Positions 1-7,492 of a DNA stretch of 64,000 nt are shown piece by piece. This DNA is from Marinisporobacter balticus. GTDB lineage: Bacteria; Bacillota; Clostridia; Peptostreptococcales; Thermotaleaceae. The notes beneath the pieces are model-generated. The model was not told the DNA's origin. It made no database searches and saw only the letters and a list, made by a program, of their open reading frames with translations. A program made the translations under genes and the position numbers. Location of the stretch: assembly GCF_004345705.1 (NCBI RefSeq), contig NZ_SLWV01000010.1:44579-108578 (forward strand). The letters run 5' to 3'. Each line of letters starts with the position of its first letter. The stretch's first letter is position 1.

Positions 1-857
1 GCAGTAGGTGGGACATCCCCATCATAAAAATCCATATTTACAATTATTTCTTCCTTTAACTCTCGTGATACAATATTTGCAGCAGTTCCTCCGCAAACAA
101 CCTTCTTTCCTTCCCCTTCCATAAACTTTTTGATAACCCATGGATCAGTTTCTGAATCTTTAGGAGGACCCGTGAACATGTCAACTTCCTCCCCTTTTCG
201 TAGTTTCACTGTAACTACAGTCGTATCATCCCCTGGTTTATCGGCATATAAGTTTTTACATACTTCAATTAAATTCTTCGTAACATTTTTTGCACATTTT
301 TCTTTTCCTGCTACATGGGTTAAATGATCTTTTACATTTTCCCATTGCCAACCCAAGTTTAGTACAGCACCTACCCCAGCATGGATAACACCGTCACTCA
401 CAACTGTCAATGTATCTCCAGGCTCTAATCTAAAATTACTTTCTTTAATAGGTCTTCCATTGATCATGGTACTACTTCTTTTTTCTACATCATAATATCT
501 ATTTCCTCGAATGAAAATAAGGGGTGGATTATCATATTCAACCGTATATACGCTACCATCTTCATTTATTTTCAAAATCGTAAATGTAGAATAAGCTATT
601 TTTCTAACATTACATACAGGCAATGTATTTACAATCGTATCTACTGTCTCATCTATGCTGGCTCCTTCCATCAACATAGTCCCAGCTATTTTAGAGGTTA
701 AGGTTGCCAATATATTTGCTTTTACCCCACTTCCAAGTCCATCTGCTAATACGATAATCATACTGTCCTCTGTTTTTATCACTTCTACTTTATCCCCACA
801 AAGTTCTTCTCCATATTTATTAATGCTATCAAATGCAACATCTGTAAAATAGGTCAT
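1..857 (-). CDS. SpoIIE-family (PP2C-type) protein phosphatase, 3' end cut by window edge
   Basis: Reading leftward from ATG at 857, an uninterrupted frame runs off the left edge, giving about 285 residues. The start overlaps the hydrogenase stop as ATGA, so the two are translationally coupled. The protein shows the acidic phosphatase signature LADGLGSG near residues 37-44 and PGDDTTVV about 170 residues later, the metal-binding motifs of SpoIIE/RsbU-type PP2C serine/threonine phosphatases. After the catalytic domain the frame continues with a GGTAANIVSREL segment, so a further C-terminal part exists. PP2C phosphatases are found beside sensory [FeFe]-hydrogenases in Clostridia; by inference it would transmit the hydrogenase signal by dephosphorylating a target protein. 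The target is not visible here. Confidence 0.85.
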   Translation of the reverse strand, partial: MTYFTDVAFDSINKYGEELCGDKVEVIKTEDSMIIVLADGLGSGVKANILATLTSKIAGTMLMEGASIDETVDTIVNTLPVCNVRKIAYSTFTILKINEDGSVYTVEYDNPPLIFIRGNRYYDVEKRSSTMINGRPIKESNFRLEPGDTLTVVSDGVIHAGVGAVLNLGWQWENVKDHLTHVAGKEKCAKNVTKNLIEVCKNLYADKPGDDTTVVTVKLRKGEEVDMFTGPPKDSETDPWVIKKFMEGEGKKVVCGGTAANIVSRELKEEIIVNMDFYDGDVPPT

Positions 858-2575
858 TGCTCATCACCATTCTCTTCTAATGCTATTTGTTTTAATTTTG
901 TTAAAATTATTTTTGTCTCTGCTGTTGTTTCTCCTAATAAACTTGCGATTTCTTGGGCTACACGCATTTGTTTTTCAATAACCTTTTGGGCTGCATCTAT
1001 GGTTTTTTCTTTTACTCTAACCAATTCTTTTTTATGTTTTTCTTCTGATGTCGTATTGGTCATAATCGCTAATAGCACATTTTGTTTCTCAAGGTATAAA
1101 ATACTTTGTAATAATACCACATCATATTGGGGACAGGCAACCTTTTGTCCCATAAAATCTTTTTTTTCTTCCTTCACTTTTAAAAATAAACGATCATCTA
1201 ATATAACGGATATAGGTTTGTTTTTTATTTCTTCCGCTTTTATATTGAAAATCTTTTCGGCTGTTGGATTAAACTCTTTTACGCGCATTTCTTCATCGAT
1301 GAGTATAATAATATTGGGCGTATTTTCGAAGATTACATTTGTTAGACGTTCTGCTTTGCTTCTCATAAATGGAAGACACATATTTAATTCTGCCATACCA
1401 TCAAAAACAGCTTGCGCCTTTTCACGACATGTATTGTAGCCGCATCCCCCACAATTCAATTCATCTGATGCTTCATATTTACCAATTTTTTTTAAAATAG
1501 ACACAATTTCTTCTTCATTGGCTTTTTTCTTTTTTAAATCTCTATCAAAAAACTTTTTTGAAAAATGTATTTCATCTTTAACTTGAAAGCTCTTTTCTAT
1601 GGAAGCATCTTCTTTATTTTTTACATAATCTTTTGTTTTTTTCATGATTTTATAAAAATCGTTTTCATTTTTAGGCATTCCCGGTCCACCCACACAGCTT
1701 CCTCTACACATATTCACTTCTGCACAAATATTTTTTATATTTCCATTTTCCATCGACTGAAAAATTTTCATACACTGTTCCATGCCATCAACTTTAATGG
1801 TTTCATAATTTTTCGGTTGATCCATAAAGCTATCGATAACGCCACCTTCTATTGGAAATCCCCTTCCTCTACTAGAAGCTTTTCTGTCCAATTGCTGCGG
1901 TTTTAGTTCCGTTAGGATCATATTTTCTTCTTCAAACCATTTGGTTAATTCTTCAAAAGTCAATACGCCATCAATGATCCCCTTATGTTGAAAATTCATG
2001 GATTCTATTTTTTTGGCTGTACAAGGACCAATAAATACTACATAGCTATCCATACCATATTCGTTTTTTAGTATTTTCCCATGTGCAATCATAGGCGAAA
2101 CAATAGGCATTAGGTATGGAATCAGAGATGGAAAATATTTCTCCACCCAATAGTTGGCCGAAGGACAACTCGTAGTAATTAAATTTTCATATTTACTGCT
2201 TTTCACATAATCCTCATACAAATCTGCAACAATTTCTGCCCCAATGGCTGTTTCTTCAACAATTTCAAATCCTATTTTTTTTAAAGCGGATACAATTTGT
2301 CCTTCATCCGTCATAGAGAAAGCCCCCGCAAATGAAGGCGCAATACTTGCAATCACTCTCTTTTTCTCTTTTATTGCATGCTTTATCTCTAAAAGATCAC
2401 TTTTAATTTTTCGCGCATTTTGAGGACAAACAATCAAGCATTGTCCACAACCAATGCATAAATCTTCCACAATTTCGGCTTGTTCATTCTTGATTTTTAT
2501 GGCCTTTACAGGACATGCTCTTAAACATTTATAGCAGTTTTTACAATTTGCTTGTGAAAAGCTTAATATGCTCAA
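854..2575 (-). CDS. PAS-containing sensory [FeFe]-hydrogenase homologue (HydS-like)
   Basis: 573 residues. Order of domains: two N-terminal 4Fe-4S motifs (Cys 11, 14, 17, 21 and 40, 43, 46, 50), an H-cluster domain (about 70-310), a four-cysteine Fe-S motif (Cys 375, 378, 383, 400), then a PAS domain (about 410-525) and a short coiled C-terminus. H-cluster ligand cysteines are present at 137 (TTSC), 185 (GPCTAKK), 290 and 294 (MCRGSC). The architecture matches the putatively sensory, PAS-bearing group of [FeFe]-hydrogenases, not a catabolic HydA. The start is TTG at 2575, two bases after the upstream gene's stop, with GGGAGGG as ribosome binding site inside that gene's end. Downstream the phosphatase start overlaps its stop. 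Inferred role: H2 or redox sensing. A corrinoid/Fe-S or anti-sigma regulator is less likely because all H-cluster loops are recognisable. Confidence 0.88.
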   Translation of the reverse strand: MSILSFSQANCKNCYKCLRACPVKAIKIKNEQAEIVEDLCIGCGQCLIVCPQNARKIKSDLLEIKHAIKEKKRVIASIAPSFAGAFSMTDEGQIVSALKKIGFEIVEETAIGAEIVADLYEDYVKSSKYENLITTSCPSANYWVEKYFPSLIPYLMPIVSPMIAHGKILKNEYGMDSYVVFIGPCTAKKIESMNFQHKGIIDGVLTFEELTKWFEEENMILTELKPQQLDRKASSRGRGFPIEGGVIDSFMDQPKNYETIKVDGMEQCMKIFQSMENGNIKNICAEVNMCRGSCVGGPGMPKNENDFYKIMKKTKDYVKNKEDASIEKSFQVKDEIHFSKKFFDRDLKKKKANEEEIVSILKKIGKYEASDELNCGGCGYNTCREKAQAVFDGMAELNMCLPFMRSKAERLTNVIFENTPNIIILIDEEMRVKEFNPTAEKIFNIKAEEIKNKPISVILDDRLFLKVKEEKKDFMGQKVACPQYDVVLLQSILYLEKQNVLLAIMTNTTSEEKHKKELVRVKEKTIDAAQKVIEKQMRVAQEIASLLGETTAETKIILTKLKQIALEENGDEQ

Positions 2576-2577
2576 TT

Positions 2578-2823
2578 TTATACCCTCCCAAGAACATATT
2601 CTTCAAAAAATGTTTCTACATTTTTTTCATCTACGGAAAGAATCGGGTTATCATTTACCCTTACAGACACCGCCTTTGTACATTCTCCAAGGCAGAAATT
2701 GGCTTTAATTATTATTTGATCCTCTAGTTTTCTATCCTCTACAATTTTTTGCAACCCATGAATTACATTGTATGCACCTTTCAGATGACAAGCACTTCCT
2801 ATACATACATGAATTATTGTCAT
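2578..2823 (-). CDS. thioredoxin-fold (2Fe-2S) ferredoxin domain protein, NuoE/HndA-like
   Basis: 81 residues from the ATG at 2823. Four cysteines sit in the pattern of the thioredoxin-like [2Fe-2S] fold: CIGSAC near the N-terminus and CLGEC about 35 residues later, followed by a small hydrophobic VRVN/ILSV core. The protein would be a small electron-transfer partner of the hydrogenase-like protein encoded two bases downstream. An in-frame GTG at 2832 is possible but would place the ribosome binding site GGAG directly on the start; the ATG has GGAG eight bases upstream, so I prefer it. It is the first gene of the operon and has a near-consensus promoter about 120 bases upstream. Confidence 0.85.
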   Translation of the reverse strand: MTIIHVCIGSACHLKGAYNVIHGLQKIVEDRKLEDQIIIKANFCLGECTKAVSVRVNDNPILSVDEKNVETFFEEYVLGRV

Positions 2824-2948
2824 ACCTACCACTCCATTCTAAAATTTTTGTATCTCACTTTTCAAATCATTCTATAATCTTTTATAAAATATCTGCCTTA
2901 TTTATTCATCCATTATATTTTATTTTCATATTCCTCTATACTACTTTC

Positions 2949-2977
2949 AGTATACTATCTTGTTAAAAATGTATCAA
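2949..2977 (-). promoter_or_regulatory. sigma-A-type promoter of the 2Fe-2S/hydrogenase/phosphatase operon
   Basis: On the minus strand TTGATA (2972-2977) and TATACT (2949-2954) are separated by exactly 17 bases. The position fits transcription of the operon starting at 2823. Confidence 0.7.
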
Positions 2978-3017
2978 GCATTGATATTTTTTATTTATTT
3001 ATAAAATTGCTGTCTCA

Positions 3018-3050
3018 AAAAAGGAAAAAAAGTCTTTTTTAAAGACTTTT
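3018..3050 (-). terminator. Rho-independent terminator after the 25-residue ORF
   Basis: A nine-base-pair stem AAAGTCTTT/AAAGACTTT (3041-3049 with 3029-3037), three-base loop, followed on the minus strand by a run of seven T and a second T-run. The stop codon of the small ORF lies 17 bases upstream, which suggests that this ORF is a discrete transcription unit. Confidence 0.65.
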
Positions 3051-3066
3051 AAGGTGCACTTCTAAC

Positions 3067-3144
3067 TTATATAACCTTGTCTATACACAATAATATGGTT
3101 ATAAATAAAATGCATATGATAATCCACATTATTCTTTTTTTCAA
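3067..3144 (-). CDS. candidate 25-residue membrane microprotein
   Basis: TTG start at 3144 preceded by a strong Shine-Dalgarno sequence, AAGGAGGGG, six to seven bases upstream. The peptide begins MKKR, continues with about 17 almost entirely hydrophobic residues (mainly Ile, Leu, Phe, Cys) and ends DKVI, the layout of a single membrane-spanning peptide. A clean terminator follows. It lies within the DnaA-box cluster between cwlD and the hydrogenase operon. I recognise no family. Supporting signals are the ribosome binding site, hydrophobic pattern and terminator; the short length means chance cannot be excluded. Confidence 0.45.
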   Translation of the reverse strand: MKKRIMWIIICILFITILLCIDKVI

Positions 3145-3458
3145 ATCATCCCCTCCTTGCTATTTCATTATATGCAAAGAGTATCTCTTTCTATTACAAT
3201 AGAAGCTTTGTAAAAATATTATCCACCTTTTATGTGAATGTGGATAAATTATGTGAATAAATCTTTTTTCTTTACAAGCTAAATCTACACTTCTTGCATG
3301 CTCCTTGCCTGCTTGTCCACATATTTTTATAATGAAAAAATGAAACATATGGATAACTATGTGGATAACTGTCTGTTTCTATATCTGTTGATTTTACTTA
3401 TCTTTAAAATTCCAAGAAAACTTTATGCACATTTTACCCACAAACTGTGTTATCCACT
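3120..3458. promoter_or_regulatory. dense cluster of DnaA-box sequences
   Basis: The 339-base stretch holds about eleven 9-mers matching TTATCCACA exactly or with at most one difference. Exact: 3239-3247 and 3360-3368 (both minus orientation). TTATNCACA matches: 3252-3260 (minus) and 3423-3431 (plus). One mismatch: 3120-3128, 3219-3227, 3313-3321, 3348-3356, 3434-3442, 3450-3458, mixed orientation. The flanks are very AT-rich. dnaA and dnaN are not nearby, and most of the window's genes would be transcribed toward this site, so a DnaA-titrating or regulatory cluster is more likely than oriC. Confidence 0.7.
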
Positions 3459-3470
3459 CTCCATCCTTGT

Positions 3471-4184
3471 TTAAATCTTATTCTTCTCTTGAAAATATCT
3501 TAAAATACCAATATACATACTCCAAGCTACCTTTTCTTGGTATTTAGGATCTTGAAACAATTTTTCTTCCATAGGATTAGATAAAAAACCACATTCAACG
3601 AGTACTGTAGGAATTGAACAAGTTTTTAACAAGTATATATCACTCTTTTCTTTTGCTACCCTTTTATTATCATTATCAAGTACTCTAATTAATTCTTCTT
3701 GTATCCTTTCTGCTAATCTTTTGCTTTCATCAGAATTCTTTGGATAAAAGGTTTGAGCCCCATAGTATTTTGTCTCCTGGAAACTATTCATATGAATACT
3801 TATAAATATATCTCCATTGCTTTCTTCTCTTAGCTTCTTTCTATTTTTTAAATCCTCATTTTTTTTGTTTCTTATAGTACCTGTATCAGAATATAGTCCT
3901 ACATTATCCTCTCTTGTTAGTAATACAATCGCACCCTCTTGTTCTAATAATTCTCTTAATTTTAATGCAATCTCAAGATTTACATGACTCTCAATACTCC
4001 CGTTTTCTCCTACTGTGCCTCCATCGATTCCCCCATGTCCTGCATCTATTATAATTACCTTATCTAAAGTTTTAAGTTTTGAAACTTCTAATACCTTATG
4101 TACACAAAAAATGCCAACAACTGCGAAAATCATAAAAAAAATGACGCAATATAACCACTTTTTTTTCACAATAAATATTCTCAT
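3471..4184 (-). CDS. cwlD: germination-specific N-acetylmuramoyl-L-alanine amidase CwlD
   Basis: 237 residues from ATG 4184, which has AAGGAGAG seven bases upstream; a longer frame to 4220 lacks a site. One N-terminal membrane segment (about residues 11-28) is followed by an Amidase_3 domain. Zinc ligands and catalytic glutamate are visible: H50 in DAGHGG, E65, H131 in SIHMNS and E197 in VECGFLSN. CwlD works during sporulation, removing stem peptides so that muramic lactam can form in the spore cortex, which germination enzymes need. Its position after rpsI at the end of the ribosomal cluster is also seen in Bacillus. Here three other genes separate it from rpsI, and the DnaA-box cluster begins 12 bases after its stop. 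Confidence 0.9.
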   Translation of the reverse strand: MRIFIVKKKWLYCVIFFMIFAVVGIFCVHKVLEVSKLKTLDKVIIIDAGHGGIDGGTVGENGSIESHVNLEIALKLRELLEQEGAIVLLTREDNVGLYSDTGTIRNKKNEDLKNRKKLREESNGDIFISIHMNSFQETKYYGAQTFYPKNSDESKRLAERIQEELIRVLDNDNKRVAKEKSDIYLLKTCSIPTVLVECGFLSNPMEEKLFQDPKYQEKVAWSMYIGILRYFQEKNKI

Positions 4185-4354
4185 TTTACATCTCTCCTTC
4201 TTTATTTCTTCAATATCCATAATATTTTTACTTTTATATCCTACGACTCCTGAAACCTATCTCCTTACATTGCGCAAAATATACGTCTCTTTTTTAACTT
4301 TTTATTTTTTTCAAATACCTCATCATTTCATCTTATTCAGTATTAAAAAAATAT

Positions 4355-4383
4355 ATGAAAAAAACAGAGTTTTCACTCTGTTT
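4355..4383 (-). terminator. terminator overlapping the stop codon of the lipoprotein gene
   Basis: Stem AACAGAG/CTCTGTT (4376-4382 with 4363-4369), loop TGAAAA, then T-run. The stop codon TGA of the upstream gene is the first part of the loop. Confidence 0.7.
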
Positions 4384-5500
4384 CATATAAGTATTTTTCC
4401 CATTCCTTATTTAACGCTTCTATATTAATCCCTATGACTTTTGGCAAAATCCAATGAAATCTTTTTATGGCTTGTTCATCTACCTCAGCGCCCGTACCTT
4501 CTTTGTAAGAGAATTCTCCTAATATTTCTACAATTTCTTTCACTTTTTGTATCCCATACTGTTCTACCATAAATTTTACGATCATGCCAGCATTATCGTA
4601 ATAATTAGCAATTTTCTTAGGATCTTTCATTTTTTCAAGATTTGCTTTTTCTATCTCTTGAATATTCATTATCAGACCCTTATATGTCCTTAAGTAAGTT
4701 GATTTTTTACTATATTCTTTGGATTCATTTTGGAAATTTGCAAAATAAACAGCCAATCCCTCTGTAAACCAATACGGCATATTATTGTTTGATTTACTTA
4801 TAGTGAATTTATGCATTAACTCATGTTCTAAAATTTTTCTATAGGTTTCTTCCTCTTCATATTTGGTTGTTTTAATAGATTCTGGATACTCATACCATCC
4901 AGCAAATTTCCAAGCAAAAGATAACTTTACTGATTGTCTTAATCTTTCCTCATCTTCATACAGTTTTATAACTGTACAATCATTGATAGATTCTCCATAG
5001 CGATTTGTGATATTATTATATGCCGTTTCACATACCTTTTCAATTCTTTTTGCATACTTTTTAGATTTCTTAAGATATTTTATTTTGAAATGTGTTGTGT
5101 TCATTTCTTCAAAATTTAGATCTCCATCCTTCCAACGCCCTTTTTCCTTTACCAATAATAAAGGATACACTATATTATATTTTTCCTCTTTATATCTATA
5201 ACTTTGCTTAATCTTTACATATACTTTAGATACATCTAATATCTTTAGCTTCTCTATTGTGAGCGTATAATCCTCAATATTATTATTCTTTATATCTCTA
5301 ATCCAACTTTTCTTCTCTGCCACATACTCTTCTTGTTCTTTTGAAATAGTATCCATATACTTCTCTATATCTTTTTCTTTTGTAAAGTTTTCTTGGTTTT
5401 TGATAAAAATTTTCACTTCGCCTTTTATTTCTTTATTTCCACATGCACCATATGTTAAGGTTAGTATTAAAAGTATTAACACTGATACGTATTTTTTCAT
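4373..5500 (-). CDS. lipoprotein with gluzincin-type metallopeptidase domain (peptidase MA-like)
   Basis: 375 residues. A lipoprotein signal peptide ends at the lipobox TYGAC with Cys20. The C-terminal half carries HELMH (H226, E227, H230) and a third zinc ligand E247 in WFTEGLAVY, the HExxH-x(16)-E arrangement of gluzincins such as the peptidase_MA_2 family. The N-terminal 130 residues are rich in Lys/Glu and resemble a small accessory domain of unknown function. It is therefore probably an extracytoplasmic, membrane-tethered zinc peptidase; its substrate is unknown. It has AAGGAG before the ATG, and its terminator overlaps its own stop codon, so it appears to be transcribed separately from cwlD. 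Confidence 0.8.
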   Translation of the reverse strand: MKKYVSVLILLILTLTYGACGNKEIKGEVKIFIKNQENFTKEKDIEKYMDTISKEQEEYVAEKKSWIRDIKNNNIEDYTLTIEKLKILDVSKVYVKIKQSYRYKEEKYNIVYPLLLVKEKGRWKDGDLNFEEMNTTHFKIKYLKKSKKYAKRIEKVCETAYNNITNRYGESINDCTVIKLYEDEERLRQSVKLSFAWKFAGWYEYPESIKTTKYEEEETYRKILEHELMHKFTISKSNNNMPYWFTEGLAVYFANFQNESKEYSKKSTYLRTYKGLIMNIQEIEKANLEKMKDPKKIANYYDNAGMIVKFMVEQYGIQKVKEIVEILGEFSYKEGTGAEVDEQAIKRFHWILPKVIGINIEALNKEWEKYLYETE

Positions 5501-5528
5501 TTTTTCTCCTTATACCCACCATTTTCTG

Positions 5529-5858
5529 TTATTCTTCTAATTTGATATATCCTTTTTTTACTAATTTTTCTATGTGATCATCTACCTTTTCTTTTATATT
5601 AATTGCATATTCTTCTTCCAATACAAACATCATCGATACAGCAACTTGTGCTACATCAAGTAACTCTTTGCTGATTAGCTCTATTACTTCTTGTTCTTTT
5701 AAATCTACTTTTTCACCATTCATCCCTCTAAATTTTCCTATAGCCTGTGCCAATTCTCCTGCTTCTTCCATCAGTTTTAAACATGTAGATTCTAGTCTTG
5801 GTTGTAAATTATTTAATTTTGGTAAACTAATCTGCTTAAACTCTGTATATTTTTCCAT
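5529..5858 (-). CDS. MazG-like nucleotide pyrophosphohydrolase family protein
   Basis: 109 residues, helical throughout. The acidic metal-binding pattern of the all-alpha NTP pyrophosphatase (MazG/dUTPase-2) superfamily is present: E31, E32, E35 in LMEEAGELAQ and E65, D68 in KELLDVAQ. Members hydrolyse nucleoside triphosphates, often non-canonical ones; the substrate here cannot be inferred. AGGAGG lies directly upstream of the ATG. The gene ends 28 bases before the start of the metallopeptidase lipoprotein and may be co-transcribed with it. Confidence 0.8.
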   Translation of the reverse strand: MEKYTEFKQISLPKLNNLQPRLESTCLKLMEEAGELAQAIGKFRGMNGEKVDLKEQEVIELISKELLDVAQVAVSMMFVLEEEYAINIKEKVDDHIEKLVKKGYIKLEE

Positions 5859-6031
5859 TTATTTTCCTCCTTTTAAATTATATATTCTATTATTCATTTT
5901 ATACTTTTTTTAAATTTTAAAGAACCTTTTTTTATTTCTCTTGTTTTTTCTCCGATATTATTATATAATAACTTTAAACAGTTTTACATTTTATTACATT
6001 TTTGTCATAATATCACTTCATTAGACATAAT

Positions 6032-6057
6032 CTCTTGTAAAAACAAGAGTGTTTTTG
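6032..6057 (+). promoter_or_regulatory. leader hairpin with T-rich tail upstream of the Spo0E-like gene
   Basis: Perfect stem CTCTTGT/ACAAGAG (6032-6038 and 6043-6049) with an AAAA loop, followed by TGTTTTTGAGTTTTTT. It looks like a weak terminator 35 bases before the gene's ribosome binding site. A possible promoter upstream is TTGTCA (6003) with CATAAT 18 bases on. No other plus-strand gene lies upstream, so attenuation of the small gene is a possibility. Confidence 0.4.
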
Positions 6058-6091
6058 AGTTTTTTGTCATTTTTTGAAAGGGGGAAGAAAC

Positions 6092-6250
6092 ATGTCAAGA
6101 AATGAACTAAAGAAAAAAATTGACGAGGCAAATGTAAAATTATGCGACCTACTCAGTATCAACCATTATAACTTACAAAGGCATGAAATTATCCGCTATA
6201 GCCAACAACTTGATGAACTGATTGTAGCTTATATGAAATCCTTATCTTAA
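6092..6250 (+). CDS. Spo0E-family aspartyl-phosphate phosphatase-like protein
   Basis: 52 residues, the only intact plus-strand gene I can support. ATG at 6092 follows AAGGGGGAAG. The sequence has two predicted helices with the signature SQQLDELIVAYMK near residues 37-49, matching the S-x-x-LD-x-LI-x-x-Y motif of Spo0E phosphatases, which dephosphorylate Spo0A~P and so delay sporulation. Length is usual for the family. It is flanked by a leader hairpin and its own terminator, so it is monocistronic. The N-terminal half is less conserved, and the assignment rests mainly on the signature and length. Confidence 0.8.
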   Translation: MSRNELKKKIDEANVKLCDLLSINHYNLQRHEIIRYSQQLDELIVAYMKSLS

Positions 6251-6275
6251 AAAGCCTTTATGGCTTTTTTCTTTT
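6249..6275 (+). terminator. terminator of the Spo0E-like gene
   Basis: Stem AAAGCC/GGCTTT (6251-6256 with 6262-6267) followed by TTTTCTTTT, starting at the stop codon. Confidence 0.75.
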
Positions 6276-6287
6276 GAAACGAGCTAT

Positions 6288-6321
6288 ACAAAAATAAAAC
6301 AAACACAATTGTATTTGTTTT
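6288..6321 (-). terminator. terminator of the AI-2E-family transporter gene
   Basis: Inverted repeat AAACAAATAC/GTGTTTGTTT around AATT (6296-6321), then TATTTTTG on the minus strand; it begins at the transporter's stop codon. It lies tail-to-tail with the Spo0E-like gene terminator. Confidence 0.65.
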
Positions 6322-7492
6322 ATTTCTTGCATTTTATTTCATTTTTTTCTGCCAATCTTTTATCGACAAATCTTTTAACGGCTACTAATATTACAGATAT
6401 CGCCGGTACACCTAAAAACATACCGATTACACCAAACAGACTTCCGCCTACTACAATGGAGAATATAATCCAAAGTGGGCTAACCCCCATTTTATCTCCC
6501 AATATTTTAGGTCCCAAATATAATCCATCAAATTGCTGCAATAGAATAAGAAAAAACAGTACCCACAATGCTTTTGTCATGCTAACAAAAGCTACAAAAA
6601 CAAATCCAATAATTGCACCAATAAAAGGTCCAAAATAAGGAATCATATTCAAAACCATTACCATAATTCCAATTAACAATGGATATGGACTTTTCATCAA
6701 ATATAATCCTACTAAAGCAATCAAACCAACAATAAACGAATCAATAGATTTACCTATAACAAACTTTACAAAGGTATTGTCTGCTTCTTTGCAGAACTTT
6801 TTAAAACTATTTACTTTTTCATCATTAAATAATGCTCTTAACAATCTTTCTGCACTTTTTAACAGTTTATCCTTATCGATCAATATGTAAAAGGAAACCA
6901 CTAGAGATAAAAGTATATTTAATGTCTTTGAAGTAGCAGCAATAATACTAAGAAGTACATTTGTTAAGCCTGCCTTAAATATTTCGCTTCCTTTATGAAA
7001 TAAATTATTAATATTTTTTTGCAATTCACTTTCAATATTATATACATCATTGGTATATAAATCATCAATCCAAGCAATAATATTACTTTCATTTTCATCA
7101 ATAAATGTTGGTAGTGCACTTGTTAAATCTTTAATACTTACAGCGATTCTTGGTAACACTAAAGCAGTAGTTAATACAATAATCAATATAAATATAACAA
7201 ATATAAGCGTTGTACTAATCAGTCTATTGTATTTATTTTTCCCATTACGCTTTAAAACTCTGCTTAACAACTCCAATTCAAACCATCTTACAATCGGATT
7301 TAATATATATGCAATCATTATCGCCACCATAAACGGTTTGATCACATTGATGATTGTTTCCATTTTTACAGAAATTGAAGCATACAAACCATTCATATTA
7401 TCCATAAATTTATAAAATATAATAGATAATATAATAACAATAAGTGTTTTCACATAATGTCCTAGGTTTCTTTTATTAATCCATTCCTTCAT
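6320..7492 (-). CDS. AI-2E family transporter (PerM/YdbI type)
   Basis: 390 residues with about seven or eight hydrophobic segments: two at the N-terminus, one near 95-120, one near 185-205, and a dense group from about 245 to 375 including PLLIGIMVMVLNMIPYFGPFIGAIIG, which is the family's most conserved stretch. The family is integral to the cytoplasmic membrane; members have been linked to autoinducer-2 export or to sodium/proton exchange, and the substrate of this one is unknown. ATG at 7492 has AGAGGTGA upstream. The gene lies alone between rpsI and the Spo0E-like gene. Confidence 0.85.
   Translation of the reverse strand: MKEWINKRNLGHYVKTLIVIILSIIFYKFMDNMNGLYASISVKMETIINVIKPFMVAIMIAYILNPIVRWFELELLSRVLKRNGKNKYNRLISTTLIFVIFILIIVLTTALVLPRIAVSIKDLTSALPTFIDENESNIIAWIDDLYTNDVYNIESELQKNINNLFHKGSEIFKAGLTNVLLSIIAATSKTLNILLSLVVSFYILIDKDKLLKSAERLLRALFNDEKVNSFKKFCKEADNTFVKFVIGKSIDSFIVGLIALVGLYLMKSPYPLLIGIMVMVLNMIPYFGPFIGAIIGFVFVAFVSMTKALWVLFFLILLQQFDGLYLGPKILGDKMGVSPLWIIFSIVVGGSLFGVIGMFLGVPAISVILVAVKRFVDKRLAEKNEIKCKK

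Noticed and set aside
3160..3348. 62-residue minus-strand open frame
   Set aside because: No ribosome binding site, unusual composition, and it is built across several DnaA boxes.
3120..3458. Chromosomal origin oriC
   Set aside because: No dnaA, dnaN or rpmH is adjacent, and the ribosomal genes would be transcribed against a fork leaving this site. Kept as a DnaA-box cluster instead.
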